NCBI RefSeq assembly: GCF_010983895.1
Contig: NZ_CP048836.1
Coordinates: 62,001-126,000 of the forward strand
Direction: 5' to 3'
Origin: Nitrogeniibacter mangrovi
GTDB lineage: Bacteria; Pseudomonadota; Gammaproteobacteria; Burkholderiales; Rhodocyclaceae
DNA: 64,000 nucleotides
Every line of letters begins with the position of its first letter. Position 1 is the first letter of the stretch. Under the pieces are notes generated by a model. That model saw nothing but the letters and a program-made list of their open reading frames with translations, had not been told where the DNA came from and searched no databases. Of this stretch, positions 17,551-25,567 are shown piece by piece. A program made the position numbers and the translations under genes.

Positions 17551-17890
17551 GTGGACGGCCCCCACGCTCACTACGTTCGCTGCCCCCGAGGGGGCGGCGA
17601 CCCGCCTTGGGACGGCCCGGCGGCGGGTCGGACGACCCCCACGCTCGCATTCGCTCGCTGCCCCCCGAGGGGGCCGCGCCCGCCCTTGGGGCGGCCCGGC
17701 GGGCGGGCGGGGACGACCCCCACGCTCGCATTCGCTCGCTGCCCCCCGAGGGGGCCGCGCCCGCCCTTGGGGCGGCCCGGCGGGCGGGCGGGGACAACCC
17801 CCACGCTTAGTGGACGACCCCCACGCTCTCTACGTTCGCTGCCCCCCGAGGGGGCGGCGACCCGCCTTGGGGCGGCCCGGCGGCGGGTCG
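17551..17890. repeat. Four-copy GC-rich tandem repeat, period about 80 bp
   Basis: Four units built on GACCCCCACGCTC, CGCTGCCCCCCGAGGGGG and CTTGGGGCGGCCCGGCGGG start near 17552, 17631, 17712 and 17812. Units 2 and 3 are almost identical (81-bp period). Each unit can fold into hairpins (CCCCCGAGGGGG). It separates the secretin gene from the pseudopilin genes and has no coding role I can support; open frames through it are a by-product of the base composition. Confidence 0.85.
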
Positions 17891-17914
17891 GTCAACTCAG
17901 GTATCGATGTTGGT

Positions 17915-18490
17915 TTGCGAAGCTCGATCGTAGGGCGGAAAAGCGAAGCGCCTTCCGCCGTCCCACCGCCACATTGGCGGAAGGCGCTTCGCTTTTCCGC
18001 CCTACGCACCGAGGGGGCGGGCCGCCGACGGGGTTTCACGCTCATCGAGCTGGTGGTGACGGTGGCGATCATCGGGGTGTTGGCGGCGGTGGCGATGCCG
18101 CTGGCGCAGATGACCGCGCAGCGGGCCAGGGAGTCGGAGCTGCGCGTCGCGCTGCGCACCCTCCGCAACGGCATCGACGCCTACAAGGCGGCGGGCGAGG
18201 CGGGGCGGATCGCGGTGGACGCCGAAGGCAGCGGCTATCCGCCGTCGCTGGAGGTGCTGGTCAAGGGGGTGGCCGACATCAAGTCGCCCGAGCCGAAACT
18301 CATCTACTTCCTGCGCCGCCTGCCGCGCGACCCGTTCAACGCCGATCCGGACCTGCCGCCGGAGCAGACCTGGGGCCTGCGCAGCTACAAGAGCCCGCCC
18401 GACGACCCGCAACCGGGCGAGGACGTGTTCGACGTGTACTCCCTGAGCGATCGGGTCGGCCTCAACGGCATTCCCTACCGGCAGTGGTGA
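17915..18490 (+). CDS. Pseudopilin (GspG/PulG-like) with anomalous 5' end
   Basis: The pilin part is clear: RRRG|FTLIELVVTVAIIGVLAAVAMPLAQ, then a GspG-like body with YPPSLEVLVKG, RLPRDPFN and QTWGLRSYKS, ending VGLNGIPYRQW. No ATG or GTG start lies near the prepilin cleavage site. The closest in-frame candidate is TTG at 17915, which would make the leader out of the hairpin repeat at 17930-18005. Either the repeat inserted over the original start, or the leader is now repeat-encoded. The body is intact and overlaps the next pseudopilin gene. Confidence 0.7.
   Translation: MRSSIVGRKSEAPSAVPPPHWRKALRFSALRTEGAGRRRGFTLIELVVTVAIIGVLAAVAMPLAQMTAQRARESELRVALRTLRNGIDAYKAAGEAGRIAVDAEGSGYPPSLEVLVKGVADIKSPEPKLIYFLRRLPRDPFNADPDLPPEQTWGLRSYKSPPDDPQPGEDVFDVYSLSDRVGLNGIPYRQW
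17930..18005. repeat. REP-like perfect hairpin, 30-bp arms
   Basis: Two copies of the dispersed element (GTAGGGCGGAAAAGCGAAGC and onward) face each other at 17930-17959 and 17976-18005 with a 16-base spacer, forming a perfect 30-bp inverted repeat. This is the best-preserved member of the family in the window and is typical of REP doublets mobilised by RAYT transposases. Confidence 0.9.
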
Positions 18491-18495
18491 GCCTC

Positions 18496-18852
18496 ATGCG
18501 ACGCCTGCGCGGATTCACCCTCATCGAGCTGCTGGTGGTCATGGCCATCATCGCCATCCTGCTATCCATCGCCGCGCCGCGTTACTTCCAGCACCTCGAC
18601 CGGGCGCGCGACAACGCGCTCAAGGAGAGCCTGGTGGTGATGCGCGACGCCATCGACAAGTACGCCGCCGACACCGGGCACTTTCCCGCCACCCTGGACG
18701 ATCTGGTGGACAAGCGCTACCTGCGCGCGGTGCCGGAGGACCCGATCACCGAGCGCACCGACACCTGGGTCTTCGACCCGCCGCCGGACACCAGCGTGGA
18801 CGGCATCTACGACGTGCACAGCGGCGCTGGCGAGCCCTACACCGAATGGTGA
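18496..18852 (+). CDS. Pseudopilin (GspG-like)
   Basis: 118-residue minor pseudopilin. The leader MRRLRG is followed by the cleavage site G|FTLIELLVVMAIIAILLSIAAP with Glu at +5. The body has the GspG pattern: KESLVVMRDAIDKYAADTGHFPATLDDLVD, then RAVPEDPIT and a Gly/Asp-rich C-terminus. A GTG at 18487 overlapping the previous stop is an alternative start. It overlaps the next gene (ATGGTGA), so the three pseudopilins are translationally coupled. Confidence 0.88.
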   Translation: MRRLRGFTLIELLVVMAIIAILLSIAAPRYFQHLDRARDNALKESLVVMRDAIDKYAADTGHFPATLDDLVDKRYLRAVPEDPITERTDTWVFDPPPDTSVDGIYDVHSGAGEPYTEW

Positions 18853-19364
18853 GCACGCGGGCGCCCCAGCGCGGCTACACCTATCTGCTGGTGCTGTTCC
18901 TGGTGGCCGGGCTGGGCCTGATCGCCGCCGGCATCGGCCAGACCTGGCAGGCGCGCGCCCAGCGCGAGCGCGAGGCGGAGCTCATCGCCATCGGCACCGA
19001 GATGGCCCGCGCCCTGCGCCACTATCACGACCATTCGCCCGAGGGCGCGCCCTCGTGGCCGGCCAGCCTCGACGAGCTCGTCGAGGACCATCGCTTCCCC
19101 ACCCCCCAGCGCCACCTGCGCCGCATCTACCGCGACCCGATGACCGGCGAGCCCGACTGGGGCCTGGTGCGTGCCGGCGGCCGCATCGTCGGCATCCACA
19201 GCCTCAGCGACAAGACGCCCTTCCGCCACCACGACCTGCCGCCCGAGCTGGGGCAGGGCGCGGGGGACGCCACCCGGTACCGGGACTGGGTGTTCCGGCC
19301 CGTGCTCGAGTCCGCGCCGGATCAGGCGCCGGGCACTGCCGGGCCGCGCGCACGCGACGACTGA
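18846..19364 (+). CDS. Pseudopilin-like secretion protein
   Basis: 172-residue protein with an N-terminal type IV pilin-like helix (RGYTYLLVLFLVAGLGLIAAG) and a GspG-like body (EMARALRHYHDHSPEGAPSWPASLDELVED, then RIYRDPMTGEPDWGLVR). The usual +5 Glu after the processing site is missing (GYTYLLVL), as in tip minor pseudopilins of the GspK class and in several type II-like systems, so it may cap the filament. It is the last gene of the secretion operon. Confidence 0.75.
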   Translation: MVSTRAPQRGYTYLLVLFLVAGLGLIAAGIGQTWQARAQREREAELIAIGTEMARALRHYHDHSPEGAPSWPASLDELVEDHRFPTPQRHLRRIYRDPMTGEPDWGLVRAGGRIVGIHSLSDKTPFRHHDLPPELGQGAGDATRYRDWVFRPVLESAPDQAPGTAGPRARDD

Positions 19365-19400
19365 GCGCGCGCGGACGGGGGCGTCCCATCGGGGGTCGAT

Positions 19401-19430
19401 AGTCCTTTCGGCGCATTTGTCGGACCTTTG
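19401..19430. promoter_or_regulatory. Degenerate AGTCC/CGGACC repeat before the ankyrin gene
   Basis: AGTCCTTTCGG at 19401 and CGGACCTTTG at 19421 repeat elements of the box at 21181 (AGTCC-GTTC-GGACCTTT). It lies about 60-85 bases upstream of the ankyrin gene and could be a weaker site for the same LuxR-type regulator. Confidence 0.4.
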
Positions 19431-19487
19431 CATGCAAAGCGGTGCCACTAAGCTCACGGGTCGTCCATCACGAACGACCTGGCCACC

Positions 19488-20279
19488 ATGCGCGCCCTGA
19501 TCTGCGTCTTCGCCACCCTGTTCAGCCTGCACGTCCACGCCTTCGACACGCCGCAGGAATTCGAGGCTTTCGTGTCCCCGCCGCACCGCGCGCGTGGCCT
19601 GCCGGTGCCCGACAAGGCGCAGTTCGACGCGATCCGCCGGACCGGCAGCGCCTGGGCACCCGCGCCCGCCCAGGCCGCGTCGCAGGCCATGCTGGCAGCG
19701 GCGCGTGCACGCGACTGGGACGCCGTGCTCGCGCGGCTCAAGGATGGCGCGGACCCGAACGTGGTCGACGCGCAGCGGCGCGGGGGCGTGCTCGCCCTTG
19801 CCGCGGCCGACGGCCGGGCCGAGCTGGTGCGCAAGCTGCTCGCGGCCGGCGCCGACCCCGACCGCCGCGGCGAAGCCGGCTTCACTCCCCTGGGCGTGGC
19901 GGCCCTGCGCGGCCATGCCGCGGTGGTGCGGCTGCTGCTGCGCCACGGCGCCGACCCGGACAAGCGCGGCGCCGACGGTGCGCCGCCGCTGGTCAATGCG
20001 GTCCGGCTCGGCCATCGACACATCGTCGACACGCTGCTCGCCGCCGGTGCCGACCCGAGCCTGCCCGACAAACGCGGGCTCCACGCCCTGGGCATGGCGG
20101 CCGCCGGCGGCGATGCCGGGCTCGTGCGCGCCGTGCTCGCCACCGGCATGAACGTCGACACGCCCGACGGCGAAGGGCGCACCGCCTACTTCTGGGCCGG
20201 CGTCTATCGCCACCCGGCGGTGCGCGCACTGCTGCTCGCCGCCGGGGCCGACGCGACCGCGAGCGTGCGGGTCAGATAA
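19488..20279 (+). CDS. Secreted ankyrin-repeat protein
   Basis: 263-residue protein with a cleavable signal peptide (ALICVFATLFSLHVHAF) and four to five ankyrin repeats from about residue 85 (GADPNVVDAQRRGG, GADPDRRGEAGFTPLGVAALRG, GADPDKRGADGAPPLVNAV, GADPSLPDKRGLHALGMAA). Ankyrin arrays bind proteins, so a periplasmic scaffold or inhibitor role is likely, with the partner unknown. It precedes the EpsA-like regulator gene on the same strand. Confidence 0.85.
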   Translation: MRALICVFATLFSLHVHAFDTPQEFEAFVSPPHRARGLPVPDKAQFDAIRRTGSAWAPAPAQAASQAMLAAARARDWDAVLARLKDGADPNVVDAQRRGGVLALAAADGRAELVRKLLAAGADPDRRGEAGFTPLGVAALRGHAAVVRLLLRHGADPDKRGADGAPPLVNAVRLGHRHIVDTLLAAGADPSLPDKRGLHALGMAAAGGDAGLVRAVLATGMNVDTPDGEGRTAYFWAGVYRHPAVRALLLAAGADATASVRVR

Positions 20280-20370
20280 GCCATGATGACGGCGTCGTCA
20301 CATGGCCTGAACATGCCTGTCATGGCGCCTTGGTACGGTCGTTCGTCCGATTTCCCGAGGAGGGCGCCAG

Positions 20371-21147
20371 GTGGCTGAATTCGTCAGCCTGTCGAACGAA
20401 GACCGCGAGCGCCTGTTGTTCCTGATCGACTCCTCGATCAAGATCAACAAGCGCTTCCAGTTCTTTCTCTGGGCCCAGGGCACGCTGCAGAGTTTCATTC
20501 CCCATGAAACCCTGGTGTGCGCCACCGGCGACCTGAACACCCTGCAGCTGCGCAGCGACGTGTTCTCGCGCGCGACCCTGCCGGACGATTTCGACACCCT
20601 GGCGCAGGACCCGGTGCACGGCTTCGTGGCCCCCATGCTCACCCTGTGGCACGCGCAGAACCGGAGCCCCGTGGTCACCGGTGACGCCGAGGCGCGCGCC
20701 GACGCGCTCCATCCCATGCTGTATCGGCTCAACTATCGCCACAACCTGTGCCATGGCGCCCGCGAGGTGCGCGGCAACCGGGGCGCGTTCTTCGCCTTCC
20801 TCGGCCTCGAAGGCGCTGCGGGCGAGCGCGAGCGCTACTTCGCCGACCTGCTGATGCCGCACCTGTACATGGCCACCCTGCGCATGGTCGAAAGCGAGGC
20901 CGGCCACATCGAGGGGCCCGCCTCGGTGCTCTCCGAGCGCGAGATCCAGGTGCTCGGCTGGGTGCGCGACGGCAAGACCAACGCCGAGATCGGCCAGATC
21001 CTCGACATCAGTCCGCTCACGGTGAAGAACCACGTGCAGAAGATCCTGCGCAAGCTCGACGTGAGCAACCGCGCCCAGGCCGTCGCCAAGGCCACCTCCA
21101 TCGGCCTGTTCGTGAACGGCCACGTGGGCGAGTCCTCCCTCTCCTGA
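20371..21147 (+). CDS. epsA: LuxR-family regulator, EpsA type (XrtB/PEP-CTERM-associated)
   Basis: 258-residue cytoplasmic regulator, GTG start with GAGGAGGG upstream. The long N-terminal domain (residues 1-180) contains the EpsA-family features LSNEDRERLLFLIDSSIKI and FFLWAQGTLQSFIPHE. The C-terminal LuxR helix-turn-helix is LSEREIQVLGWVRDGKTNAEIG with NHVQKILRKLDVSNR. EpsA relatives sit in exopolysaccharide or PEP-CTERM loci of betaproteobacteria, which fits the PEP-CTERM gene that follows. Inverted repeats at 19401, 21181 and 36949 are candidate binding sites. No exosortase gene lies in the window. Confidence 0.85.
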   Translation: MAEFVSLSNEDRERLLFLIDSSIKINKRFQFFLWAQGTLQSFIPHETLVCATGDLNTLQLRSDVFSRATLPDDFDTLAQDPVHGFVAPMLTLWHAQNRSPVVTGDAEARADALHPMLYRLNYRHNLCHGAREVRGNRGAFFAFLGLEGAAGERERYFADLLMPHLYMATLRMVESEAGHIEGPASVLSEREIQVLGWVRDGKTNAEIGQILDISPLTVKNHVQKILRKLDVSNRAQAVAKATSIGLFVNGHVGESSLS

Positions 21148-21180
21148 CGCCGGCGCCGTGATCCGGCCGGGGGGTTCCCG

Positions 21181-21195
21181 TAGTCCGTTCGGACC
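21181..21195. promoter_or_regulatory. TAGTCC-N4-GGAC box upstream of the PEP-CTERM gene
   Basis: TAGTCCGTTCGGACC is an inverted repeat (AGTCC/GGAC[CT]) in the 268-base gap between epsA and the PEP-CTERM gene. A perfect version occurs at 36949. I infer an operator for the adjacent LuxR regulator. Confidence 0.5.
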
Positions 21196-21415
21196 TTTCC
21201 CGACGCCGGCCGGCGACGCCGGTGCGACACCTGGGCTGTTCAGAATCTGCCTCGGCAGTCCGACATGCGCCGGCCCTAGTTCTAACAGCCTATCGACGGG
21301 CGGTTGTCATCGGGCCGGGACGTAAAACACGCCCGCGAGAATGCCCCTGGCTTCGCTCGGGAGCCGGGGTAGCCGCCCCGAACCAATTCAAGTTTCTGCA
21401 CAGGAGAGTCAGTCC

Positions 21416-22312
21416 ATGAACTTCAAACTCAAGGCCCTGGTCGCGATCAGCGCCATCGCCATGGCCGGCGCCGCCAACGCTGCCGTCAAACTGCCGACCG
21501 ACGGCGCGACGCTGTTTTCCGCTGGTCAGTCCGAACTCGTCTTTTCCGCCTGGAGCGCCAGCGCGCAGGTCGGCTTCACCTGGGACGTGGAAAGCGCCGG
21601 CTTCACGGCCTCTTCCGCCGACGCCTCGCTGCTCAACCTCATCAACGCCAATCCGAAGAGCGTCTCGACCCTGACCGGTCCGGCCTCCATCGAGTCCAAG
21701 GTCGGCGCCGTCAATGGCGTGATCTTCGACATGGCCATCACCGGCTTCGACAGCTTCCTGAACCAGGCTGGCAATGCCGGCGACGTCAAGTTCAACCTGT
21801 TCGCCGGCAGCAACGGCACGCTGAACACCTACCTGTCCTCGACGACCAACGCCTACGGTTCCGTGACCAACAGCGCGACCGGCTTCGTTGGTATGGGTGG
21901 CCAATTCGCGACCTATCTCGACAACGTGAACAGCAAGGGCGCCAACGTCGGCACCACCGTCGCCGACGACGAGTACATCATCACCACCCCGGCCGACCTG
22001 GCCGCCTATGCCGACAGCGCCTCCTGGGGCGCCGGCGCCGGCAACACCGTGCAGGGCTTCAACAGCGCCGCCGCCCTGGGCGAGGCCATCAACATGGCCG
22101 TGATGTACGGCAGCAACAGCATCGCCCCGACCGCCAAGGCCTTCACCCTCAACGGTGAGCAGATCGTCGCCTCCACCTACATGGGTCAGGACGGCTACCA
22201 CCTGCAGCTGGCCGTGGCCGCCGTGCCCGCCGTGCCCGAGCCCGAGTCCTACGCCATGCTGCTGGCCGGCCTCGGCATGATCGGCGCCATCGCCCGCCGC
22301 CGTCGCGCCTGA
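21416..22312 (+). CDS. PEP-CTERM sorting domain protein
   Basis: 298-residue exported protein with an ATG at 21416 behind CAGGAGAG. An N-terminal signal peptide (LKALVAISAIAMAGAANA) is followed by a low-complexity, Ser/Thr/Ala-rich body with no Cys. The C-terminus is a textbook PEP-CTERM tail: VPEPESYAMLLAG, a hydrophobic helix, then RRRRA. Such proteins are processed by exosortase and anchored or released at the cell surface, often in floc or biofilm formers. It lies just behind the EpsA-like regulator and ahead of the adhesin genes. Its exosortase must be elsewhere in the genome. Confidence 0.93.
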   Translation: MNFKLKALVAISAIAMAGAANAAVKLPTDGATLFSAGQSELVFSAWSASAQVGFTWDVESAGFTASSADASLLNLINANPKSVSTLTGPASIESKVGAVNGVIFDMAITGFDSFLNQAGNAGDVKFNLFAGSNGTLNTYLSSTTNAYGSVTNSATGFVGMGGQFATYLDNVNSKGANVGTTVADDEYIITTPADLAAYADSASWGAGAGNTVQGFNSAAALGEAINMAVMYGSNSIAPTAKAFTLNGEQIVASTYMGQDGYHLQLAVAAVPAVPEPESYAMLLAGLGMIGAIARRRRA

Positions 22313-22344
22313 TTCCACACCCTCGTCCCTAAGGAACACGATTC

Positions 22345-23769
22345 ATGAAACTCAAGCAACTCGCCCTCGGCTGCGCCTTCGCCGCCGCCGCCATCGGTGC
22401 CCAGGCCGCCTCCGTCATCGACGCCCAGACCACGGTCGTCTTCTTCTCCGGCGCCTCCGCCGTGGACAACTTCCTGTCCGACATCGCCAACTCCATGATG
22501 ACCGGCGTGGTGAAGTACGAAGGTGCCGTCGGCGCCGTCAAGGACAAGAACTACAACGCCTGGGTCGGCACCGCGGTCTCCGGCATTCCCGGCATCCCGG
22601 CCGGCACCAAGCTGGCCCTGATCAAGCGCTCCCAGGGCGGCTCCGCCTTCGGTATCGGCCCGGTGGCCAACCACCAGATGATCCGCTCGCTCAACCTGAA
22701 CGACTGCGACACCAACAACCTGACCTGCCAGATCTTCGGTGCCGACGACGGTTCCGCCGGCCTGGTGCCGGACATGGGCATGTCGGACGTCGAGCCCTCC
22801 ATGTTCAAGGGCATCAACCTCGAGCCGGGCCAGACCGTGACGGCGAACTCCGCGTTCTCCACCATCACCCCGATCAACCAGCAGATCTTCGGCATCGTGA
22901 CCACCGACTCGATCCCGGCGACGCAGCACATCTCCCGTTCCACCTACGGCGACATCCTGTCCGGCGCCTACGAGACCTGGGACCAGGTCGACAGCAGCCT
23001 GACCAGCGTGGACGCCCAGGAGAACGTGGTGGTGTGCCGCCGCGTGCAGGGTTCGGGCACCCAGGCCTCCTACAACCGCTTCTTCAACAACTTCCCCTGC
23101 GGTGAGGCCACCGGCTCGAACACCGTTGTTGCGACCCTGTACGATTCGACCGGCATCGGCTTCGTCTCGGGCAGCGGCACCCAGGCCGACCCGTTCGTGA
23201 TCGATCCGACCGCCGCCGCCGGCAAGGTCATCGTCGAGAACTCCAGCTCGGGCAACGTGCGCGACTGCATGCAGGCCGCCCAGAACCACACCGATCACAC
23301 CGCCCAGGCGAGCGACGGTTACTACTACACGTTCAAGTTCTCCAACTCGACCAAGCCGTTCCGCGCCATCGCCGTCCTCTCCGGCGACAGCTACGGCAAG
23401 ATCACCGCTTCGACCGGCTGGCACTTCCGCATGCTGGACGGCGCCGGCATCTACAACATGGCCACGCAGACGGTCGACGCCGGTCCGGGTACCGGTATCG
23501 CCCCGAGCAAGGCCAACCTGCTCTCCGGCGCCTATGACTTCGTGCTCGAGAACTCCCTGCAGGAAGCCGGTCTGAGCGGCATCAAGAAGGCCTTCTACAC
23601 CGAGTTCGCCAAGCGCGCCGGTTCCACGAAGTACACCGGCAACGACGGTGGCAACTACACCTCGGTGCCGAACGCCTTCGCGACCCTGCCGCAGGTCGGT
23701 GGCACGGCCACCCTGGTGGCGACCCACACGCGTCGCGCCAACTCCTGCGCGCCGCTGCAGAAGTACTAA
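22345..23769 (+). CDS. PstS-like periplasmic-binding-fold secreted protein
   Basis: 474-residue protein with a signal peptide (LKQLALGCAFAAAAIGAQA). The body has periplasmic binding protein features: VVFFSGASAVDNF near the N-terminus, SRSTYGDILSG, and CRRVQGSGTQASYNRFF, which corresponds to the phosphate-loop region GSGT of PstS. It is longer than PstS and carries paired Cys residues (CDTNNLTC, VVCRRV, FPCGE). It follows the PEP-CTERM gene by 32 bases and precedes the TpsB gene. A role in phosphate or oxyanion binding, or as a surface protein, is possible. Confidence 0.65.
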   Translation: MKLKQLALGCAFAAAAIGAQAASVIDAQTTVVFFSGASAVDNFLSDIANSMMTGVVKYEGAVGAVKDKNYNAWVGTAVSGIPGIPAGTKLALIKRSQGGSAFGIGPVANHQMIRSLNLNDCDTNNLTCQIFGADDGSAGLVPDMGMSDVEPSMFKGINLEPGQTVTANSAFSTITPINQQIFGIVTTDSIPATQHISRSTYGDILSGAYETWDQVDSSLTSVDAQENVVVCRRVQGSGTQASYNRFFNNFPCGEATGSNTVVATLYDSTGIGFVSGSGTQADPFVIDPTAAAGKVIVENSSSGNVRDCMQAAQNHTDHTAQASDGYYYTFKFSNSTKPFRAIAVLSGDSYGKITASTGWHFRMLDGAGIYNMATQTVDAGPGTGIAPSKANLLSGAYDFVLENSLQEAGLSGIKKAFYTEFAKRAGSTKYTGNDGGNYTSVPNAFATLPQVGGTATLVATHTRRANSCAPLQKY

Positions 23770-23902
23770 GAAGCGCCGTGTGACAGCGGCCCGGTTCGCG
23801 CCGGGCCGTTCGACGGACCGCGGGCCCGGCGACGGGCTCGCGGCATTTTGTTGTGTGGGGTGCCGGTTGGCTTCATGGCACCGCCGCAGGAACCGAACGA
23901 CC

Positions 23903-25528
23903 GTGGTAACGACCGTCGTGACACCGATCCGATCCTTTCTCCTCCGACTCGCCCTTGTCCTCTGTCTGGCGCCCGGCATGGCCGCACAGGCGCAGCCCCC
24001 GGCGCCGCCGCGCGGCCCGGCGCCTTTCGACGTGCTCGAATACGCGGTCGAGGGCAACACGGTGCTGCCCACGCGCGACATCGAACGCGCGGTGTACCCA
24101 CACCTCGGCCCCGGTGTCGGCCTCGACGCGGTGAACGCGGCGCGGGCGGCGCTGGAGCAGGCCTATCACGATGCCGGCTACCTGACCGTGACCGTCGAGG
24201 TGCCGCAGCAGAAGGTCGACGGCGGCCTGGTGCGGCTGCAGGTGGTCGAAGGCAAGGTGGAGCGCCTCAAGGTCAGCGGTGCCGAATACACCCTGCCGAG
24301 CAAGGTGCGCGAGCAGATGCCGTCCATGGCGGCGGGCACGGTGCCGAATTTCAACGAGGTGCAGGAGGATCTGGCCCGGCTCGGGCGCAATCCGGACCTG
24401 CGCATCAACCCGCTGCTGCGGCCCTCGGCCCGGCCCGGATCGCTCGAGGTGGAGCTGGCGATGGACGACGCGTCGCCCCTGCACGGCAGCCTCGAGATGA
24501 ACAACAAGCAGAGCGCCGACACCCGGCGCGGCCGTCTGGAAGGCTCGGTGCGCTATGACAACCTGTGGCAGCGCCGCCACTCGATCGGCTTCAACTACTT
24601 CGTCTCGCCGGAGCACCGCAGCGACGTGGAAGTGTGGGGTGTGAACTATGCCGCCCCGATCGGCCAGGCGACCCTGGCGGCCTACTTCGCCCGCTCCACC
24701 AGCGACGTGCCCACCGCCTTCGACACCCAGTCCATCGGCAATGGCGACACCGCCGGCTTCCGCTGGATCCGGCCGCTGCCGGGCCTGCAGGGCTTCTTCC
24801 ATTCCCTGAGCCTGGGCGCCGACTACAAGGACAACGCCCAGCGCACCGAGCTGGGCGGCGGCTTCGCGCTGAGCCAGCCGATCAAGTACTGGACGATGGT
24901 GGCCCAGTACAACGCCGGCTGGCAGCGCGGCGCCGGGGCCTGGCGCCTGGGCGTCGACTTCGCCTTCGGGCTCGACGGCCTCAACCGCCGCGACATCGAC
25001 TGCAACGGCGTCACCGTCGACCAGTTCGAGTGCCGCCGTCCCGGCGCGGAGCCCAACTTCAGCGCCCTGCGCCTCAACCTCGAAGTCACCCGCCCCTTCG
25101 GCGCCGGCTGGCTGGGCAAGTCGCGCCTCGACGTGCAGCGCGCCAGCGGCCCGCTGGTCAACACCGAGCAGTTCTCCGCCGGCGGCGCCGATTCGGTACG
25201 CGGCTACCTGGAGGGCGAGCGCCAGGCCGACGACGGCATCCTGTGGCGCACCGAGCTGAGCACCCCGGCGCTGGGGCAGGTGGTCGGCCGCGCGCTGGTC
25301 GCCTTCTCCTTCTACGACTGGGCCCAGCTGGAGACCCAGGACCCGCTGCCCGGCCAGGACCGTTCCGCGCTGCTCGCCAGCGCCGGCGTCGGCCTGCGCA
25401 TGGGCCAGGGCCGGGGGGTGCAGGCGGAGATGGCCTGGGCGCAGGTGTTCCATGCCGGGGCCGAAGGGCCGAAGCGCACCCGGGACGGCGACGGCCGCGC
25501 CCTGGTGCGGGTCAAGTACGAATTCTGA
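23903..25528 (+). CDS. Two-partner secretion outer-membrane transporter (ShlB/FhaC/HecB family)
   Basis: TpsB protein, about 541 residues, that translocates the TpsA adhesin encoded next. The start is uncertain: GTG at 23903 (AGGAAC upstream) or GTG at 23918; both give a signal peptide (SFLLRLALVLCLAPGMAAQA). Residues about 35-120 form a first POTRA domain (EYAVEGNTVLPTRDIERAV), the next about 75 a second, and the rest a 16-strand barrel with the L6 signature SVRGYLEGE and a terminal Phe (VKYEF). It ends 39 bases before the adhesin gene, the standard TPS arrangement. Confidence 0.92.
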   Translation: MVTTVVTPIRSFLLRLALVLCLAPGMAAQAQPPAPPRGPAPFDVLEYAVEGNTVLPTRDIERAVYPHLGPGVGLDAVNAARAALEQAYHDAGYLTVTVEVPQQKVDGGLVRLQVVEGKVERLKVSGAEYTLPSKVREQMPSMAAGTVPNFNEVQEDLARLGRNPDLRINPLLRPSARPGSLEVELAMDDASPLHGSLEMNNKQSADTRRGRLEGSVRYDNLWQRRHSIGFNYFVSPEHRSDVEVWGVNYAAPIGQATLAAYFARSTSDVPTAFDTQSIGNGDTAGFRWIRPLPGLQGFFHSLSLGADYKDNAQRTELGGGFALSQPIKYWTMVAQYNAGWQRGAGAWRLGVDFAFGLDGLNRRDIDCNGVTVDQFECRRPGAEPNFSALRLNLEVTRPFGAGWLGKSRLDVQRASGPLVNTEQFSAGGADSVRGYLEGERQADDGILWRTELSTPALGQVVGRALVAFSFYDWAQLETQDPLPGQDRSALLASAGVGLRMGQGRGVQAEMAWAQVFHAGAEGPKRTRDGDGRALVRVKYEF

Positions 25529-25567
25529 GCAGCATCCCGGCCCCCGTGCGCCGGGCAGGAGCCTGAG

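Noticed and set aside
15181-17571. A 796-codon minus-strand open frame opposite the secretin
   Set aside because: Composition is typical of an antisense shadow and the sense frame is an unmistakable secretin.
17551-17890. Possible CRISPR array
   Set aside because: Units are 80-81 bp with no short direct repeat/unique spacer alternation and no cas genes; it is a plain tandem repeat.
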